A stretch of 64,000 nt of DNA, from the NCBI GenBank assembly GCA_029781045.1, contig JAKOXL010000029.1, forward strand, positions 150,627 through 214,626, in the 5' to 3' direction. Below are positions 1 to 8,661 of the stretch, in pieces (the first letter of the stretch is position 1; each line of letters begins with the position of its first letter). The notes below the pieces were generated by a model that saw nothing but the letters and a program-made list of their open reading frames with translations, made no database searches and was not told the origin of the DNA. Source of the DNA: Bacillota bacterium (GTDB taxonomy: Bacteria > Bacillota > UBA994 > UBA5500). Both the position numbers and the translations under genes were made by a program.

Positions 1-318
1 TGCGTTCCCCAAGCCTAGCAGATTAGCGGCAAAATTCAACACTACATGCCTCATGGCCTCCTGATTGTTCCACAGCGACGGAAACAATGGTCGCAGAAAC
101 GGTGTTAATAAGCGAGCCAAGACTTGTAGCAAACCGGCCTTTTCGGCAACCCTTGCTATCCCCATCCAAAAGCTTAGCACTGCCAGCATAGCTAAGCTCA
201 AGTTGATGGCCTGCTCCCCTCCACTGACAATAGACTTGGCCACCACATCAATGCGACCGTTTACAGCCGCAGCCAGAATACCTCCTAAGATCATCAATAC
301 CCAAACAGAGTTCATCAT
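1..318 (-). CDS. spmA: Spore maturation protein A (SpmA), 3' part beyond window
   Basis: This gene is absent from the ORF track because it runs off the left edge. Translating the minus strand from 318 gives 106 open codons starting MMNSVWVLMILGGILAA, with a SFWMGIARVAEKAGL segment and ending AANLLGLGNA. This matches the N-terminal half of the nucleoside-recognition (gate) domain of SpmA, a membrane protein needed for spore core dehydration. The start ATGATG overlaps the stop of the upstream D,D-carboxypeptidase gene, and GGAGGGGG lies 8 bases upstream. The dacB-spmA order is that of the Bacillus dacB-spmA-spmB operon, so spmB is expected just outside the window. Only the C-terminal half is unseen. 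Confidence 0.88.
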   Translation of the reverse strand, partial: MMNSVWVLMILGGILAAAVNGRIDVVAKSIVSGGEQAINLSLAMLAVLSFWMGIARVAEKAGLLQVLARLLTPFLRPLFPSLWNNQEAMRHVVLNFAANLLGLGNA

Positions 319-1475
319 TGGCTATTCCCCCTCCATAGTAGTTGGGAGAAGTTCTTCCAAAGCCCAGGCAACAGTTCTCGCCACCAATTTGGGGTTACAG
401 TCTGGTCGGAAACCAGTGGTATGCGGGCAACAGTTCTACCCTTTTCGATCACCAGCATGTAGCCAACTCTGTCCCCTCTTCTTAGTGGAGCTACGATTGG
501 CAACTCCAGTTGTACAAGATATTGTAGCTGCACCTGTTCACCCTTCCTGACGGGCCAGAAAAAGCTCTCCTCAGCCAACACGCCCACATTAGGCGGGTTC
601 CCTCTAGCCACCTCCACAGTAGCTATGTACTGGCCTGCTGAGAATAAACACAAAGGCCTGTAGTTGGCAAAGCCATAATCTAGTAGGGAGGCGGTTTCTC
701 CCCAATCATCGGGACTGTTTAGAACCACTGCCACCAGCCGTTGCCCAGAACGGCTGGCAGAGGCTACCAGGCAGTGGCCAGCAGCCCTAGTCCACCCGGT
801 CTTGACCCCGTCAGCCCCTGGATAGATCTCTAGCATGCGGTTCTTGTTATACCAGATACGAGGCGCACCTGTTCTTTCATCGGCAATAGAAATGCGAGTT
901 GTCGAGACGATGGCCCTAAACTGGGGATTACGTAGCGCATAGGCGCTGAGCATGGCGAGGTCATAGGCTGTTGTGTAATGGTTATTATCGGGTAGCCCAT
1001 GGGAGTTGGTGAAGTTCGTGTTCACCATTCCAAGCTCTCGCGCCTTAGCATTCATCAGCTCAGCGAAGGCACTAACACTCCCGGCCAAGTGCTCCGCAAT
1101 AGCAATGGCCGCGTCATTCCCCGAGCGTAGCATCAGACCATACACCAGATGCAGTAGTGACATTTGCTCGCCAGCAACCAGCCAAATGGAAGACGGTTCC
1201 ACTTTGACGGCGTTACTGCTGACGGTAACCAACTCATTCAGTCTGCCTGACTCTATGGCTAATATGGCTGTCATTATCTTGGTAGTACTAGCCATGGGCA
1301 ATTGCACATGCTCGTTCTTGCCATAGAGCAGGCGGCCACTATCCACGTCCATCAAAGCAGCCCCTTTAGCTCCGATCGTCGGTACGGCAGTTTGGTTTGC
1401 TAAGGCGACTGCTGGTACTAACACGTTCGAACACAGGAGTATTAACAGACATAGCACATACTGAGGCCTATGCAA
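315..1475 (-). CDS. dacB: D-alanyl-D-alanine carboxypeptidase (DacB-like, S11 family)
   Basis: A 386-residue secreted penicillin-binding protein. It has a hydrophobic signal peptide (about residues 5-26, ending near ALA-NQ). The active-site SxxK is in MASTTKIMTA, the SxN box in SGNDAA and the KTG box in VKTGWTRAAG. A C-terminal beta domain follows, as in PBP5-type enzymes. Such enzymes trim the terminal D-Ala from peptidoglycan stem peptides. Its overlap with spmA identifies it as the positional equivalent of DacB, which sets cortex cross-linking in the spore, and this supports mother-cell expression. A clear SD (AAGGAGGGAG) precedes the ATG. It is one of three S11 carboxypeptidases in the window. 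Confidence 0.9.
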   Translation of the reverse strand: MHRPQYVLCLLILLCSNVLVPAVALANQTAVPTIGAKGAALMDVDSGRLLYGKNEHVQLPMASTTKIMTAILAIESGRLNELVTVSSNAVKVEPSSIWLVAGEQMSLLHLVYGLMLRSGNDAAIAIAEHLAGSVSAFAELMNAKARELGMVNTNFTNSHGLPDNNHYTTAYDLAMLSAYALRNPQFRAIVSTTRISIADERTGAPRIWYNKNRMLEIYPGADGVKTGWTRAAGHCLVASASRSGQRLVAVVLNSPDDWGETASLLDYGFANYRPLCLFSAGQYIATVEVARGNPPNVGVLAEESFFWPVRKGEQVQLQYLVQLELPIVAPLRRGDRVGYMLVIEKGRTVARIPLVSDQTVTPNWWRELLPGLWKNFSQLLWRGNSQ

Positions 1476-1540
1476 CCAACTCCCTCCTTCCCTTGTCTCT
1501 TCTATGTATATGGACTGGCTAAGGAGCCTAGACCGTACAG

Positions 1541-1580
1541 CAAAAAGACAAAACCCTCTATCCGCCTAAGATAGAGGGTT
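1541..1580 (-). terminator. Rho-independent terminator after gerW
   Basis: On the minus strand an 11-bp perfect stem AACCCTCTATC / GATAGAGGGTT with a 7-base loop is followed by TTGTCTTTTT. It lies about 30 bases past the gerW stop and ahead of dacB, so dacB-spmA should have its own promoter in 1476-1540. Confidence 0.85.
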
Positions 1581-1607
1581 AAACTTGAAGGAGTGTTTTC
1601 TAAGTCT

Positions 1608-2027
1608 CTATTCCATGAACTGCATGGTCTGTGGTGGTGTCTCTTGACGGCTCTTGCGACCGGCAAGCATCCCTTGAACTTGGCTGACCAGATGAGGCGC
1701 TAAGTCTACGAGGCGATCAACCATGCTATTAGCATCTACTGGTAGCATACGGATGTTACCGTTACCTACCACTAAAAAGCCTACTGGTTGCACCGAAACA
1801 CCTGCGCCAGTGCCACCACCAAATGGGTGACCAGCTCCTTCGCCCGCTTTGGGAGCTACAAACTCGCTGCCACCAGCTGCATAGCCAAAGGAAACACGGG
1901 AAATGGGCATTATAACGCTACCATCTGGTGTCTCCACTGGGTCACCCACGATGGTATTCACGTCAACCATTTCTTTCATGCTCTCCATGACCGTCTTCAT
2001 CAAGCCCTGAATTGGATGGTTGTCCAA
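1608..2027 (-). CDS. gerW: Sporulation protein GerW/YtfJ
   Basis: This 139-residue soluble protein has the conserved features of the YtfJ/GerW family: an N-terminal HPIQGLMKTVMESMKEM helix, a VGDPVETPDGSVIMPISRVSFG strand region and a glycine-rich FGGGTGAGVSVQPVGFLV core. In Bacillus, GerW is a forespore protein needed for normal germination in L-alanine. The start is TTG, fixed by the SD GAGGTG 7 bases upstream; no in-frame ATG would preserve the conserved N terminus. It follows a DUF2953 gene by 6 bases, the same ytfI-ytfJ pairing seen in Bacillus. A strong terminator follows it. Confidence 0.9.
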   Translation of the reverse strand: MDNHPIQGLMKTVMESMKEMVDVNTIVGDPVETPDGSVIMPISRVSFGYAAGGSEFVAPKAGEGAGHPFGGGTGAGVSVQPVGFLVVGNGNIRMLPVDANSMVDRLVDLAPHLVSQVQGMLAGRKSRQETPPQTMQFME

Positions 2028-2033
2028 GGTGTT

Positions 2034-2582
2034 TCACCTCTTTCTTTGTCGAAACACTAGCATAAGCGGTTTCAGCTGTGCAGTTATAAGATGCACGATT
2101 CGCGTACTAACTATGCAGTGAAAAGAGGTGTAAAAGCAGGGTTCAGTAAAAACTGGGGCCAACTCTATATGCTTTGGTTCTCCTTTCCAGCCCTTGTTCT
2201 GCAGAAACGCTACCAACCAACCAATGAGTACCCAGCACAATCCCACAACTATACCTGTTAAGGCGGCATCGGCTGTACCAAATCGGATCTTCCAAGTGAA
2301 ATCTTCTACACGCGCGCTCTTGATTATCGACCATATCACTGGCCGTTGCAATCTACCTGACCGCGATAACCACTTGAAAGGAGACGACCGGCTGTTTCCT
2401 TCCGTTACTTCTCCATCCCCTTTGTTCCTCTCACCGCGATATAGTGGGATACCCCAAGGCCCACGCAGCAAGACTACTAGCTGGTCCTCTTTCCCTTCGC
2501 GCCAATAACTGAATTCAAGGGACACTTTTTGCATTAGGAGCAAAAACAGGGCAAAAAAAAGAATAGTAATCCGAAGCACCAC
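2034..2582 (-). CDS. DUF2953-type membrane-associated protein (YtfI-like)
   Basis: A 182-residue protein with an N-terminal hydrophobic helix (about 3-17), a basic, polar middle and a second hydrophobic stretch near residues 105-125 (ALTGIVVGLCWVLIGWLVAF), then a short cysteine-containing tail. The pattern and its position directly upstream of gerW match the DUF2953/YtfI family, whose biochemical role is unknown. Two consecutive GTG codons follow GGGAGGAG, and I take the first. It probably shares an mRNA with gerW and may act in sporulation. Family assignment rests on context and overall pattern more than on a diagnostic motif. Confidence 0.7.
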   Translation of the reverse strand: MVLRITILFFALFLLLMQKVSLEFSYWREGKEDQLVVLLRGPWGIPLYRGERNKGDGEVTEGNSRSSPFKWLSRSGRLQRPVIWSIIKSARVEDFTWKIRFGTADAALTGIVVGLCWVLIGWLVAFLQNKGWKGEPKHIELAPVFTEPCFYTSFHCIVSTRIVHLITAQLKPLMLVFRQRKR

Positions 2583-2639
2583 TATTATAGCTCCTCCCGG
2601 GATTCCTATTCTATAATTACCCTGTCTTGCAAGAAAATA

Positions 2640-3155
2640 CTAAAGCTGTAACTTACCCACGGCGGGCAGATCGTCCAAGGATTTCAAGCCAAAGTACTCC
2701 AAGAAGGCATCGCTAGTGGCATACAGGATTGGACGACCAATGGTATCCTTACGTCCAGCCTCAATAATCAACCCTCTTTCCAACAATGTAGCCAAAGCTT
2801 TCTCCACCTTTACCCCCCGAATCTCCTCAATCTCCGCCCTAGTTATTGGTTGTCTATAGGCGATAATGGCCAAGGTTTCAATGGTAGGTTTTGAAAGCTT
2901 ATACTGCCGTTTGGGCGCCAAGTTGGCCACCAGTTCAGCCAGTTCCGGCTTGGTGACTAATTGCCACCCTCCGGCTATAAAACGCAGCATGATACCACGT
3001 TCGCCGCTTTTTAAACTTTGGCTGTAGCGCTCCAGGGCTTGTTCACATTCCCACAATGGCATTTCCAAAACCTCTGCCAACTTATGTAGGCTCACCGGTT
3101 CGGCAGCAGCAAAGAGAATGGCTTCCAATAGAGCTTCTGGCTTAAATCGTCGCAT
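2640..3155 (-). CDS. scpB: Segregation and condensation protein B
   Basis: A 171-residue protein of two tandem winged-helix domains. The sequence LEAILFAAAEPVSLHKLAEVL opens the first, and LSKPTIETLAIIAYRQPITRAEIEEIRGV is the most conserved part of the family. ScpB binds as a dimer to ScpA and with SMC forms the bacterial condensin that organises replicated chromosomes. The ATG follows GGAGGGTGACC and overlaps the scpA 3' end by 14 bases, indicating translational coupling. Length is normal (170-200 residues in the family). Confidence 0.95.
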   Translation of the reverse strand: MRRFKPEALLEAILFAAAEPVSLHKLAEVLEMPLWECEQALERYSQSLKSGERGIMLRFIAGGWQLVTKPELAELVANLAPKRQYKLSKPTIETLAIIAYRQPITRAEIEEIRGVKVEKALATLLERGLIIEAGRKDTIGRPILYATSDAFLEYFGLKSLDDLPAVGKLQL

Positions 3156-3873
3156 TGGTCACCCTCCTGGCCAGCAATACTGGAGCTCCGTGCTTCTCCT
3201 GCCAAACGAGAATCCGTTGTAAGCGGATTAACTCCAGTACAGCTAAGAAAGTGGTTACAATCTCTTCCTTGCTTGCTTGTGCAGATAGCAAGTCTTGAAA
3301 AGACACGGTCTCCTCCGTCTGAGATAACCGATGTTCGATATAGCCCATCTGCTCACTGACCGAGTGGGTTTCGGCCGGTATTCGCATTGTCCCTGTTTGC
3401 TCCAGGTCTTTACAGGCCTCTTGCACCATTATGGCCAGCGTTAGCAAAGTCACACCCTTCAGAGGGTCATCCTGCTCCCCCGGTTTCACCTCTTCCACAT
3501 AACCTCGGGGATACAAAACCGCATTCCGTTCAGCCATCCGCTCCAGTTCTTCCGCCGCCTCTTTAAACCCTTCGTATAGCAACAAGCGGGTAATCAGAGC
3601 CTCCTCTTCATCCACAGGCTCACTATCCTGCTGCTCACTTTCCGGTCTCGGGAGTAGGAGACGCGCCTTTATACGAACAAGAGTAGAAGCCATGACCAAA
3701 AAGTCCCCTGCCTGTTCCACATCGATCCGCTCCAACTGACGTGTATAAGCCATGAATTGCTCACAAATGCTCTGAATGCGGATCTCCCAAACACTGATCT
3801 GGGAACGCCTCACCAACTGTAGTAACAGGTCCAACGGGCCCTCAAAAGACTCTAAAGCAACATTTATCGCCAT
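3142..3873 (-). CDS. scpA: Segregation and condensation protein A
   Basis: This is a 243-residue kleisin. The N-terminal NVALESFEGPLDLLLQLVRR is the SMC-neck-binding signature, an acidic variable middle follows, and the C-terminal winged helix (near ELIRLQRILVWQE) is the SMC-head-binding part. It bridges the SMC dimer together with ScpB. The track ORF starts seven codons earlier at GTG; I chose the ATG of MAINVALE because it matches the family N terminus, with AGGATGTGATGG upstream. It overlaps scpB and is 14 bases from the M50 protease gene, as in many Clostridia. Confidence 0.94.
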   Translation of the reverse strand: MAINVALESFEGPLDLLLQLVRRSQISVWEIRIQSICEQFMAYTRQLERIDVEQAGDFLVMASTLVRIKARLLLPRPESEQQDSEPVDEEEALITRLLLYEGFKEAAEELERMAERNAVLYPRGYVEEVKPGEQDDPLKGVTLLTLAIMVQEACKDLEQTGTMRIPAETHSVSEQMGYIEHRLSQTEETVSFQDLLSAQASKEEIVTTFLAVLELIRLQRILVWQEKHGAPVLLARRVTNATI

Positions 3874-3887
3874 ATTACCATCACATC

Positions 3888-4520
3888 CTACCACAGACCC
3901 AAAAGCGCAAATATAACCCTTTGGTACAGAAGCATAACGCTCTCAGCAATACGACCTATCGTCTGATTAACTAACCCAGAGGAAATAGCCAACACTAGGA
4001 TTATGAAACCATATTGACTGATGCTGTCTAGATAACGGTATACCGTGCCCCGGGGCAAAAAAAGAAAGAGTAGTTTAGAACCGTCAAGCGGAGGTATGGG
4101 AAGAAGGTTAAAAGCTGCAAAGTATACGTTATACACGAGTAACCATTGGAACAGTCTTGTTAACGGCGAAGGTCCCACGTTGGTCAGAAGAACGAAGTAA
4201 AACCAAGCAGCCAAAAACCCCAACAACAAGTTCATGGCTGGCCCGGCCAGAGCTACCCACGCCATTCCCCGTTCCCGATCATCAAAGTTGTAGGGGTTGA
4301 TTTCCACCGGTTTCGCCCAGCCAAACCTAAAAAGGAGCAGCATCAAGAATCCGATAGGGTCAAGGTGACTGGCGGGATTTAAAGAAAGTCGACCTCTCAC
4401 TCTAGGTGTAAGGTCCCCCAAGCGGTAGGCCGCCCAGGCGTGGGCATACTCATGTAAAGTCAATGCAATTAAAAGGGCCGGAATTTGCAAGAAAATATCG
4501 GGAGTAAACCTCGTTAACAT
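3888..4520 (-). CDS. Site-2 protease family (M50) membrane metalloprotease
   Basis: A 210-residue protein with about five or six membrane helices. The zinc site HEYAH (about residues 23-27) sits in the first helix, and the second motif NLLPIPPLDGSKLL supplies the third metal ligand (Asp) in a later helix. These two motifs define the short S2P/YwhC-like branch of intramembrane proteases. No substrate can be inferred. It lies 2 bases from the CCA-transferase fusion and just before scpA, a linkage common in Clostridia. The SD GGAAG precedes the ATG. Confidence 0.88.
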   Translation of the reverse strand: MLTRFTPDIFLQIPALLIALTLHEYAHAWAAYRLGDLTPRVRGRLSLNPASHLDPIGFLMLLLFRFGWAKPVEINPYNFDDRERGMAWVALAGPAMNLLLGFLAAWFYFVLLTNVGPSPLTRLFQWLLVYNVYFAAFNLLPIPPLDGSKLLFLFLPRGTVYRYLDSISQYGFIILVLAISSGLVNQTIGRIAESVMLLYQRVIFALLGLW

Positions 4521-4522
4521 AA

Positions 4523-7156
4523 CTATCTTCCTTCCTCTAGCGTCAGCAGAAGCTGACGAGCCAACTCCAACTCCTGTTCTTTGTTGACAACTTGGCCGTT
4601 CAAACGCGCCATATGTAGCTCGCGCAGAACCTGGCCGACCTGTGGGCCTGGCCTGAAACCGATTCCTAAGAGGTCATGTCCATCCACTTCCGGGCGAATG
4701 TGGACTAGACGCTCCCAGTACAGGCCCAACTTCTTCTTTACTGCCATTCCGTGTAACACCGCCACTGCCACCTGACACTCAGCCGACTTGTCAGTCAGTA
4801 TTTGAAACACCTCTTCCCCGTCTGTCGCCTCAGCCAACTCGGTGGACAGGCGGCTGCGGCAGTCAGAGAAGGACAGAAGCAGTTCACGTTCTCGTTTAGT
4901 GAGAGCCAGTTGTTTCGGCCATGTTTGCAACTGCTCTTCCTTTGTGCCTGTAGAAAGCAACAGTAGATACACTAACCAGCGACTCAATTTTACATCGGAC
5001 TGCAGTTTTTCGAACCAATCGATGTAGTTCTGAGCCTCATGTAAATGAGCAATCAGCTCATCGGTCAGCTGTAACCCCGGCAGCAGGGCAGACCAGATAC
5101 CTAGCTCATCCATACGCAGAATTATAAATGGCGCCTTGTCCTCAGACAATAATTGCACCAACTCAGTCCTAATTCGCTCCGCGGGAACCTTCTCCAGAAG
5201 CCGATGCTCCAACGCATTCATAAGGAAACCTTTGGTTTCTGGCTCTATCTCAAAACCATAGCGCTGCTCGAAACGGATTGCCCGCAGAATACGGGTCGGG
5301 TCTTCCACAAAACTTAGGTTAAAGAGTACGCGCACAATCCCAGCTTCAAGATCAGCACGCCCACCAAAGAAGTCGTAGAACTCCCCGAAGTGGGTCCCGT
5401 GCAGCGCAATGGCCATGGTGTTGATGGTGAAATCCCGCCGGTATAGGTCTTGCTTGAGAGTAGCCTGTTCCACTTCTGGCATAGCCGCCGGACTGACGTA
5501 AAACTCGGATCGCGCCGTGACCAGATCTATGCGTACACCCTCGGGCTGTTCAATTGTGGCTGTGCCGAATAGGGGATTGGTCTTGACTGCGGCACCAAAA
5601 ACCCTACCTAGCTGCTGAGCGAACTCCAGAGCCGAAGGCTCAACCACAATGTCAATATCGTGGTTGGGCATGTTGAGCATCAGATCCCTCACTACGCCAC
5701 CTACCAGATAGGCCCGTACTTGGTGACGAGCAGCCTCCTGACCAATCAGCAAAAGCAAGCCCTGCAGTCGACGCGGCATACGCTCATTAATGAGCTCGGA
5801 CACCATTTGTCCGCTCTGAAACCCATCCACATATGAGCGTTCATTCATCTGATACCAATAGGGATAACTACGCCCATGCAGGGCCCTCAAGACATCGCTG
5901 CGAGTCACAATCCCCAGAAGTCGACCATCGCAATCGACTACGGGTAGTCGGCCAATGTCTTTGCCGACAAGAAGTCGTTGTATCTCATTCAGCGAAGCGT
6001 CAGGGGAAACGGTCACCACTTGTCGGGACATGAATCCTTTCACTGGAGTATGGGCTAGTCCATGATGGATGGACTTATCTACATCGCGGCGAGTTATTAC
6101 TCCCACTAGCTGGCCGTTGGCAAGTACCGGCAGACCATTATGGCCATAGCGTAACATGGTCTGCCCTACTTCCTCCATGGTTGCCTCGGGATGAGTGGTA
6201 TGTACTGGATGAGTCATAATGTGGGTAGCCTTAATAGGTGGAACAAGTTTACTCTCTAAGTAGGTAACCAATTGATCCCTCAGTTCCAAGAGCGATCGTC
6301 CTTTGATAGTAGCAGCAGCTGCCAATGGATGGCCAGCACCCCCAAAATGGCCGACTATTTCATCCACTGGTAGATGGCTTAGACGGCTACGGCCCGTAAG
6401 GTGCACTCGACCATCCATCTCCACCAAGCAGAACACCAAGTCCGCATCTTCGATAGTCGCTAGGCGTTCGGTTAGCAAGCCAAGGCCATCCAAATAGTGG
6501 TCAATGGAACATAGAGTGATAAGTATGCTGACGCCATGGTGATATAGGTGCTCCGAATTGGCCAGCAACTCCTCTAACAACTGGCGTTGATCCTGGTTTA
6601 GGGGGCTGTACATATATCGATGAATGATCTCTAGTCTGGCACCTGCGGCCAAGAGATATCGCACCGCATCCAAGTCCGCCATCGTGGTGTTAGGCCCCGA
6701 TAGCGAGGCAGTGTCTGCATACACACCAAGAGCCATTATGGTTGCTTCCGTCTCGTTGGGTACAATTCCCCGCATGGCCAACTGGTTTACCAAGAAACTG
6801 GTTATCGCTCCAACCTGAACCTGATGTACTTTGGCGTGGGCAATAGGCTCCGATGGTGAGGGGTAGTGATCGAAAATGGTCACCTGGACATCCGGCCGTT
6901 CTAATAGGGCTTTAAACCGCCCTAGACGACTGGCCTGCTGGGTATCCACAATGATCAGTTCCTTAACCGTACCAAGACTTAGCATTTCTGGAGCTTTGAT
7001 GGGCAAGGCATCTTTGTACAAGGAATATAACTCGCGCACAGGGCGGCTAAGGTGGCCGGGGAAATAAAGGGCTGCTTGGGGGTAAAGCAGAGAAGCAGCC
7101 AACATGGCACCTAAGCCGTCAAAACCTGTATTCACATGGGTTGTAATCACCTGCAC
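4523..7156 (-). CDS. DHH-CBS-CCA tRNA nucleotidyltransferase fusion protein
   Basis: This is an 877-residue multidomain protein. Residues 1-310 are a DHH/DHHA1 phosphoesterase module (THVNTGFDG, VDTQ, FDHYPS, GGAGHP). Residues 315-430 hold two CBS domains (IMTHPVHTTHPEA..., FMSRQVVTVSPDA...). From about 460 onward lies a class II nucleotidyltransferase with GGVVRDLMLN and the catalytic pair HDIDIVV, then the RRDFTINTMA and ED-PTRILRAIRF motifs. The last part should add or repair tRNA 3' CCA or act as a poly(A) polymerase-like enzyme. The fusion is known in Clostridia, Aquifex and deltaproteobacteria. The start is GTG, set by AAAGGGGGG 8 bases upstream. The DHH motifs look partly degenerate (see findings). 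Confidence 0.9.
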   Translation of the reverse strand: MQVITTHVNTGFDGLGAMLAASLLYPQAALYFPGHLSRPVRELYSLYKDALPIKAPEMLSLGTVKELIIVDTQQASRLGRFKALLERPDVQVTIFDHYPSPSEPIAHAKVHQVQVGAITSFLVNQLAMRGIVPNETEATIMALGVYADTASLSGPNTTMADLDAVRYLLAAGARLEIIHRYMYSPLNQDQRQLLEELLANSEHLYHHGVSILITLCSIDHYLDGLGLLTERLATIEDADLVFCLVEMDGRVHLTGRSRLSHLPVDEIVGHFGGAGHPLAAAATIKGRSLLELRDQLVTYLESKLVPPIKATHIMTHPVHTTHPEATMEEVGQTMLRYGHNGLPVLANGQLVGVITRRDVDKSIHHGLAHTPVKGFMSRQVVTVSPDASLNEIQRLLVGKDIGRLPVVDCDGRLLGIVTRSDVLRALHGRSYPYWYQMNERSYVDGFQSGQMVSELINERMPRRLQGLLLLIGQEAARHQVRAYLVGGVVRDLMLNMPNHDIDIVVEPSALEFAQQLGRVFGAAVKTNPLFGTATIEQPEGVRIDLVTARSEFYVSPAAMPEVEQATLKQDLYRRDFTINTMAIALHGTHFGEFYDFFGGRADLEAGIVRVLFNLSFVEDPTRILRAIRFEQRYGFEIEPETKGFLMNALEHRLLEKVPAERIRTELVQLLSEDKAPFIILRMDELGIWSALLPGLQLTDELIAHLHEAQNYIDWFEKLQSDVKLSRWLVYLLLLSTGTKEEQLQTWPKQLALTKRERELLLSFSDCRSRLSTELAEATDGEEVFQILTDKSAECQVAVAVLHGMAVKKKLGLYWERLVHIRPEVDGHDLLGIGFRPGPQVGQVLRELHMARLNGQVVNKEQELELARQLLLTLEEGR

Positions 7157-7261
7157 AACTAAATCCCCCCCTTTCACCTACTCTTGATTATACATGTATT
7201 CTCCACCTGTTTCCAGCTGGCAGTGAAATGGAGGATGGATCAGGGGACAAAGGAGGCCCTC

Positions 7262-7615
7262 CTAGTCCTTGGGATTGAAAAGCAGTGCCACCAGAAACCC
7301 AAAAATGATTGCTGCCGTGATTCCTGCGCTGGTTAGATCAAATATGCCAGCCAATACTCCCACCCATCCGTGGGTTTCTAGCTCCCGTAAAGCACCCTGC
7401 ACCAGTTGATGACCGAAGGAGGTTATGGGAACTGTAGCTCCTGCTCCAGCAAACCTGACCAATGGCTCGTACAACCCCAGCCCGGATAGAATGCCTCCAA
7501 GAACCACAAAGAGAGTTAGGACATGGGCGGGGGTAAGGGTTGTCAGGTCAAAGAGAAGTTGTGCTAAAGCACAAATAAGCCCGCCGACAAAGAACGCTGT
7601 TACATAATTACCCAA
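7262..7615 (-). CDS. spoVAE: Stage V sporulation protein AE (SpoVAEb type)
   Basis: A 117-residue protein with three to four membrane helices and the family motif FAGAGATVPITSFGHQLVQGAL. With SpoVAC it forms the channel through which dipicolinic acid enters the spore and leaves on germination. The start is TTG with GGGAGG 8 bases upstream, and the gene overlaps the end of spoVAD by 8 bases. It is paralogous to SpoVAC, which carries the matching FAGAGSAVPVTGFANSVV segment. No spoVAA, spoVAB or spoVAF is found beside it. Confidence 0.94.
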   Translation of the reverse strand: MGNYVTAFFVGGLICALAQLLFDLTTLTPAHVLTLFVVLGGILSGLGLYEPLVRFAGAGATVPITSFGHQLVQGALRELETHGWVGVLAGIFDLTSAGITAAIIFGFLVALLFNPKD

Positions 7616-8651
7616 GAGCCACTCCTCCCTTCGTTACCTGCTCCAAGACCAGCGCGTGGGCAATGCATGGAATCGATTCTCCTTGCTGAAAAGTTAGAGG
7701 ACTTAACAGAGCGCCGGTGGCAATAACCAAAACTCTCTTTAGTTCGCCCCGCAAGAGCTGGGGGCAAATGCTGGCCAATGTAACCACCGCCGAGCAAGCA
7801 CAACCGCTACCACCGGAAAACACAGGCTGGCGTTCCCGATCATATATTCTGCAACCACAGTCATCATACTTGCCCTGCAAATCAACCCCTGCCGACTCAG
7901 CCAGTTCCAGCATGATCTTTCTTCCCACCTCGGCTAGGTCGCCGGTAAGGATCAAGTCATAGTCATCTACTGTGCGTCCCGTATCCAGAAAGTGGCGCTG
8001 CAGAGTATCCATGGCAGCCGGGGCCATGGCTGATCCCATATCGAACGGATCCTTAATACCTAAGTCCATCACCCGTCCGATGGTGAAGTGAGTGATGGCG
8101 GGGAACTTAGGGTCGTTTGCTTGCGCAACTAGGGCGGCGCCGCTGCCAGTAACCGTGTACTGAGAATACGGTGGCCTTTGCCCGCCGTATTCCGTAGGAT
8201 AGCGATACTGACGCTCGCTGGTGCCATAGTGGCTGGAAACGGCAGCGACGGCACGAGTAGCATATCCGCCATCAACAAGTGTGGCAGCCAGTCCCAAAGA
8301 TTCGGCGAAACTGGAGCACGCACCATAAAGACCCAAAAAGGGAATACCCAAATCACGTGCAGCGAAGTTGCAGGTAATAATCTGGTTTAATAAATCACCT
8401 GCCAACATAAAGTCCACTTCCTGACTTGTAAGGCCTGCCTTACTAATGGCCAGATTGATAGCTTCTTTCATCATGGCACGCTCGCTGGCTTCCCAACTCT
8501 TCTGACCAAGGGTCTGGTCGGGATGAACCACGTCAAAGCAGTCACCAAGGGGACCTTCCCCTTCCAGTGGCCCAACAACGGTTGCAGCCGCTGCTATCCG
8601 CGGTAACGTTTGAAAGGCTAATGTTTGGGCTCCCAACTTGCGCTTGTGCAT
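7608..8651 (-). CDS. spoVAD: Stage V sporulation protein AD
   Basis: This 347-residue soluble protein has a thiolase/KAS III-like fold. Signature segments include VVGPLEGEGPLGDCFD near residue 25, LGLYGACSSFAESL with the thiolase-position cysteine, and SGGSGCACSAV near the C terminus. SpoVAD binds dipicolinic acid directly on the inner spore membrane and works with the SpoVAC and SpoVAE channel parts. The ATG follows TTAGGAGG. It lies 10 bases from spoVAC and overlaps spoVAE, so the three genes form one unit. Length is normal for the family (about 335-345). Confidence 0.96.
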   Translation of the reverse strand: MHKRKLGAQTLAFQTLPRIAAAATVVGPLEGEGPLGDCFDVVHPDQTLGQKSWEASERAMMKEAINLAISKAGLTSQEVDFMLAGDLLNQIITCNFAARDLGIPFLGLYGACSSFAESLGLAATLVDGGYATRAVAAVSSHYGTSERQYRYPTEYGGQRPPYSQYTVTGSGAALVAQANDPKFPAITHFTIGRVMDLGIKDPFDMGSAMAPAAMDTLQRHFLDTGRTVDDYDLILTGDLAEVGRKIMLELAESAGVDLQGKYDDCGCRIYDRERQPVFSGGSGCACSAVVTLASICPQLLRGELKRVLVIATGALLSPLTFQQGESIPCIAHALVLEQVTKGGVALG

Positions 8652-8661
8652 ACTTAACCTC

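Noticed and set aside
65-550. Plus-strand ORF of 161 codons at the left edge
   Set aside because: Antisense to spmA and the end of dacB, both recognisable.
2047-2053. TGTCGAA (0A box heptamer) on the plus strand
   Set aside because: It is inside the last codons of the ytfI-like gene, faces no divergent gene and stands alone; a 7-base match is expected by chance several times in 64 kb.
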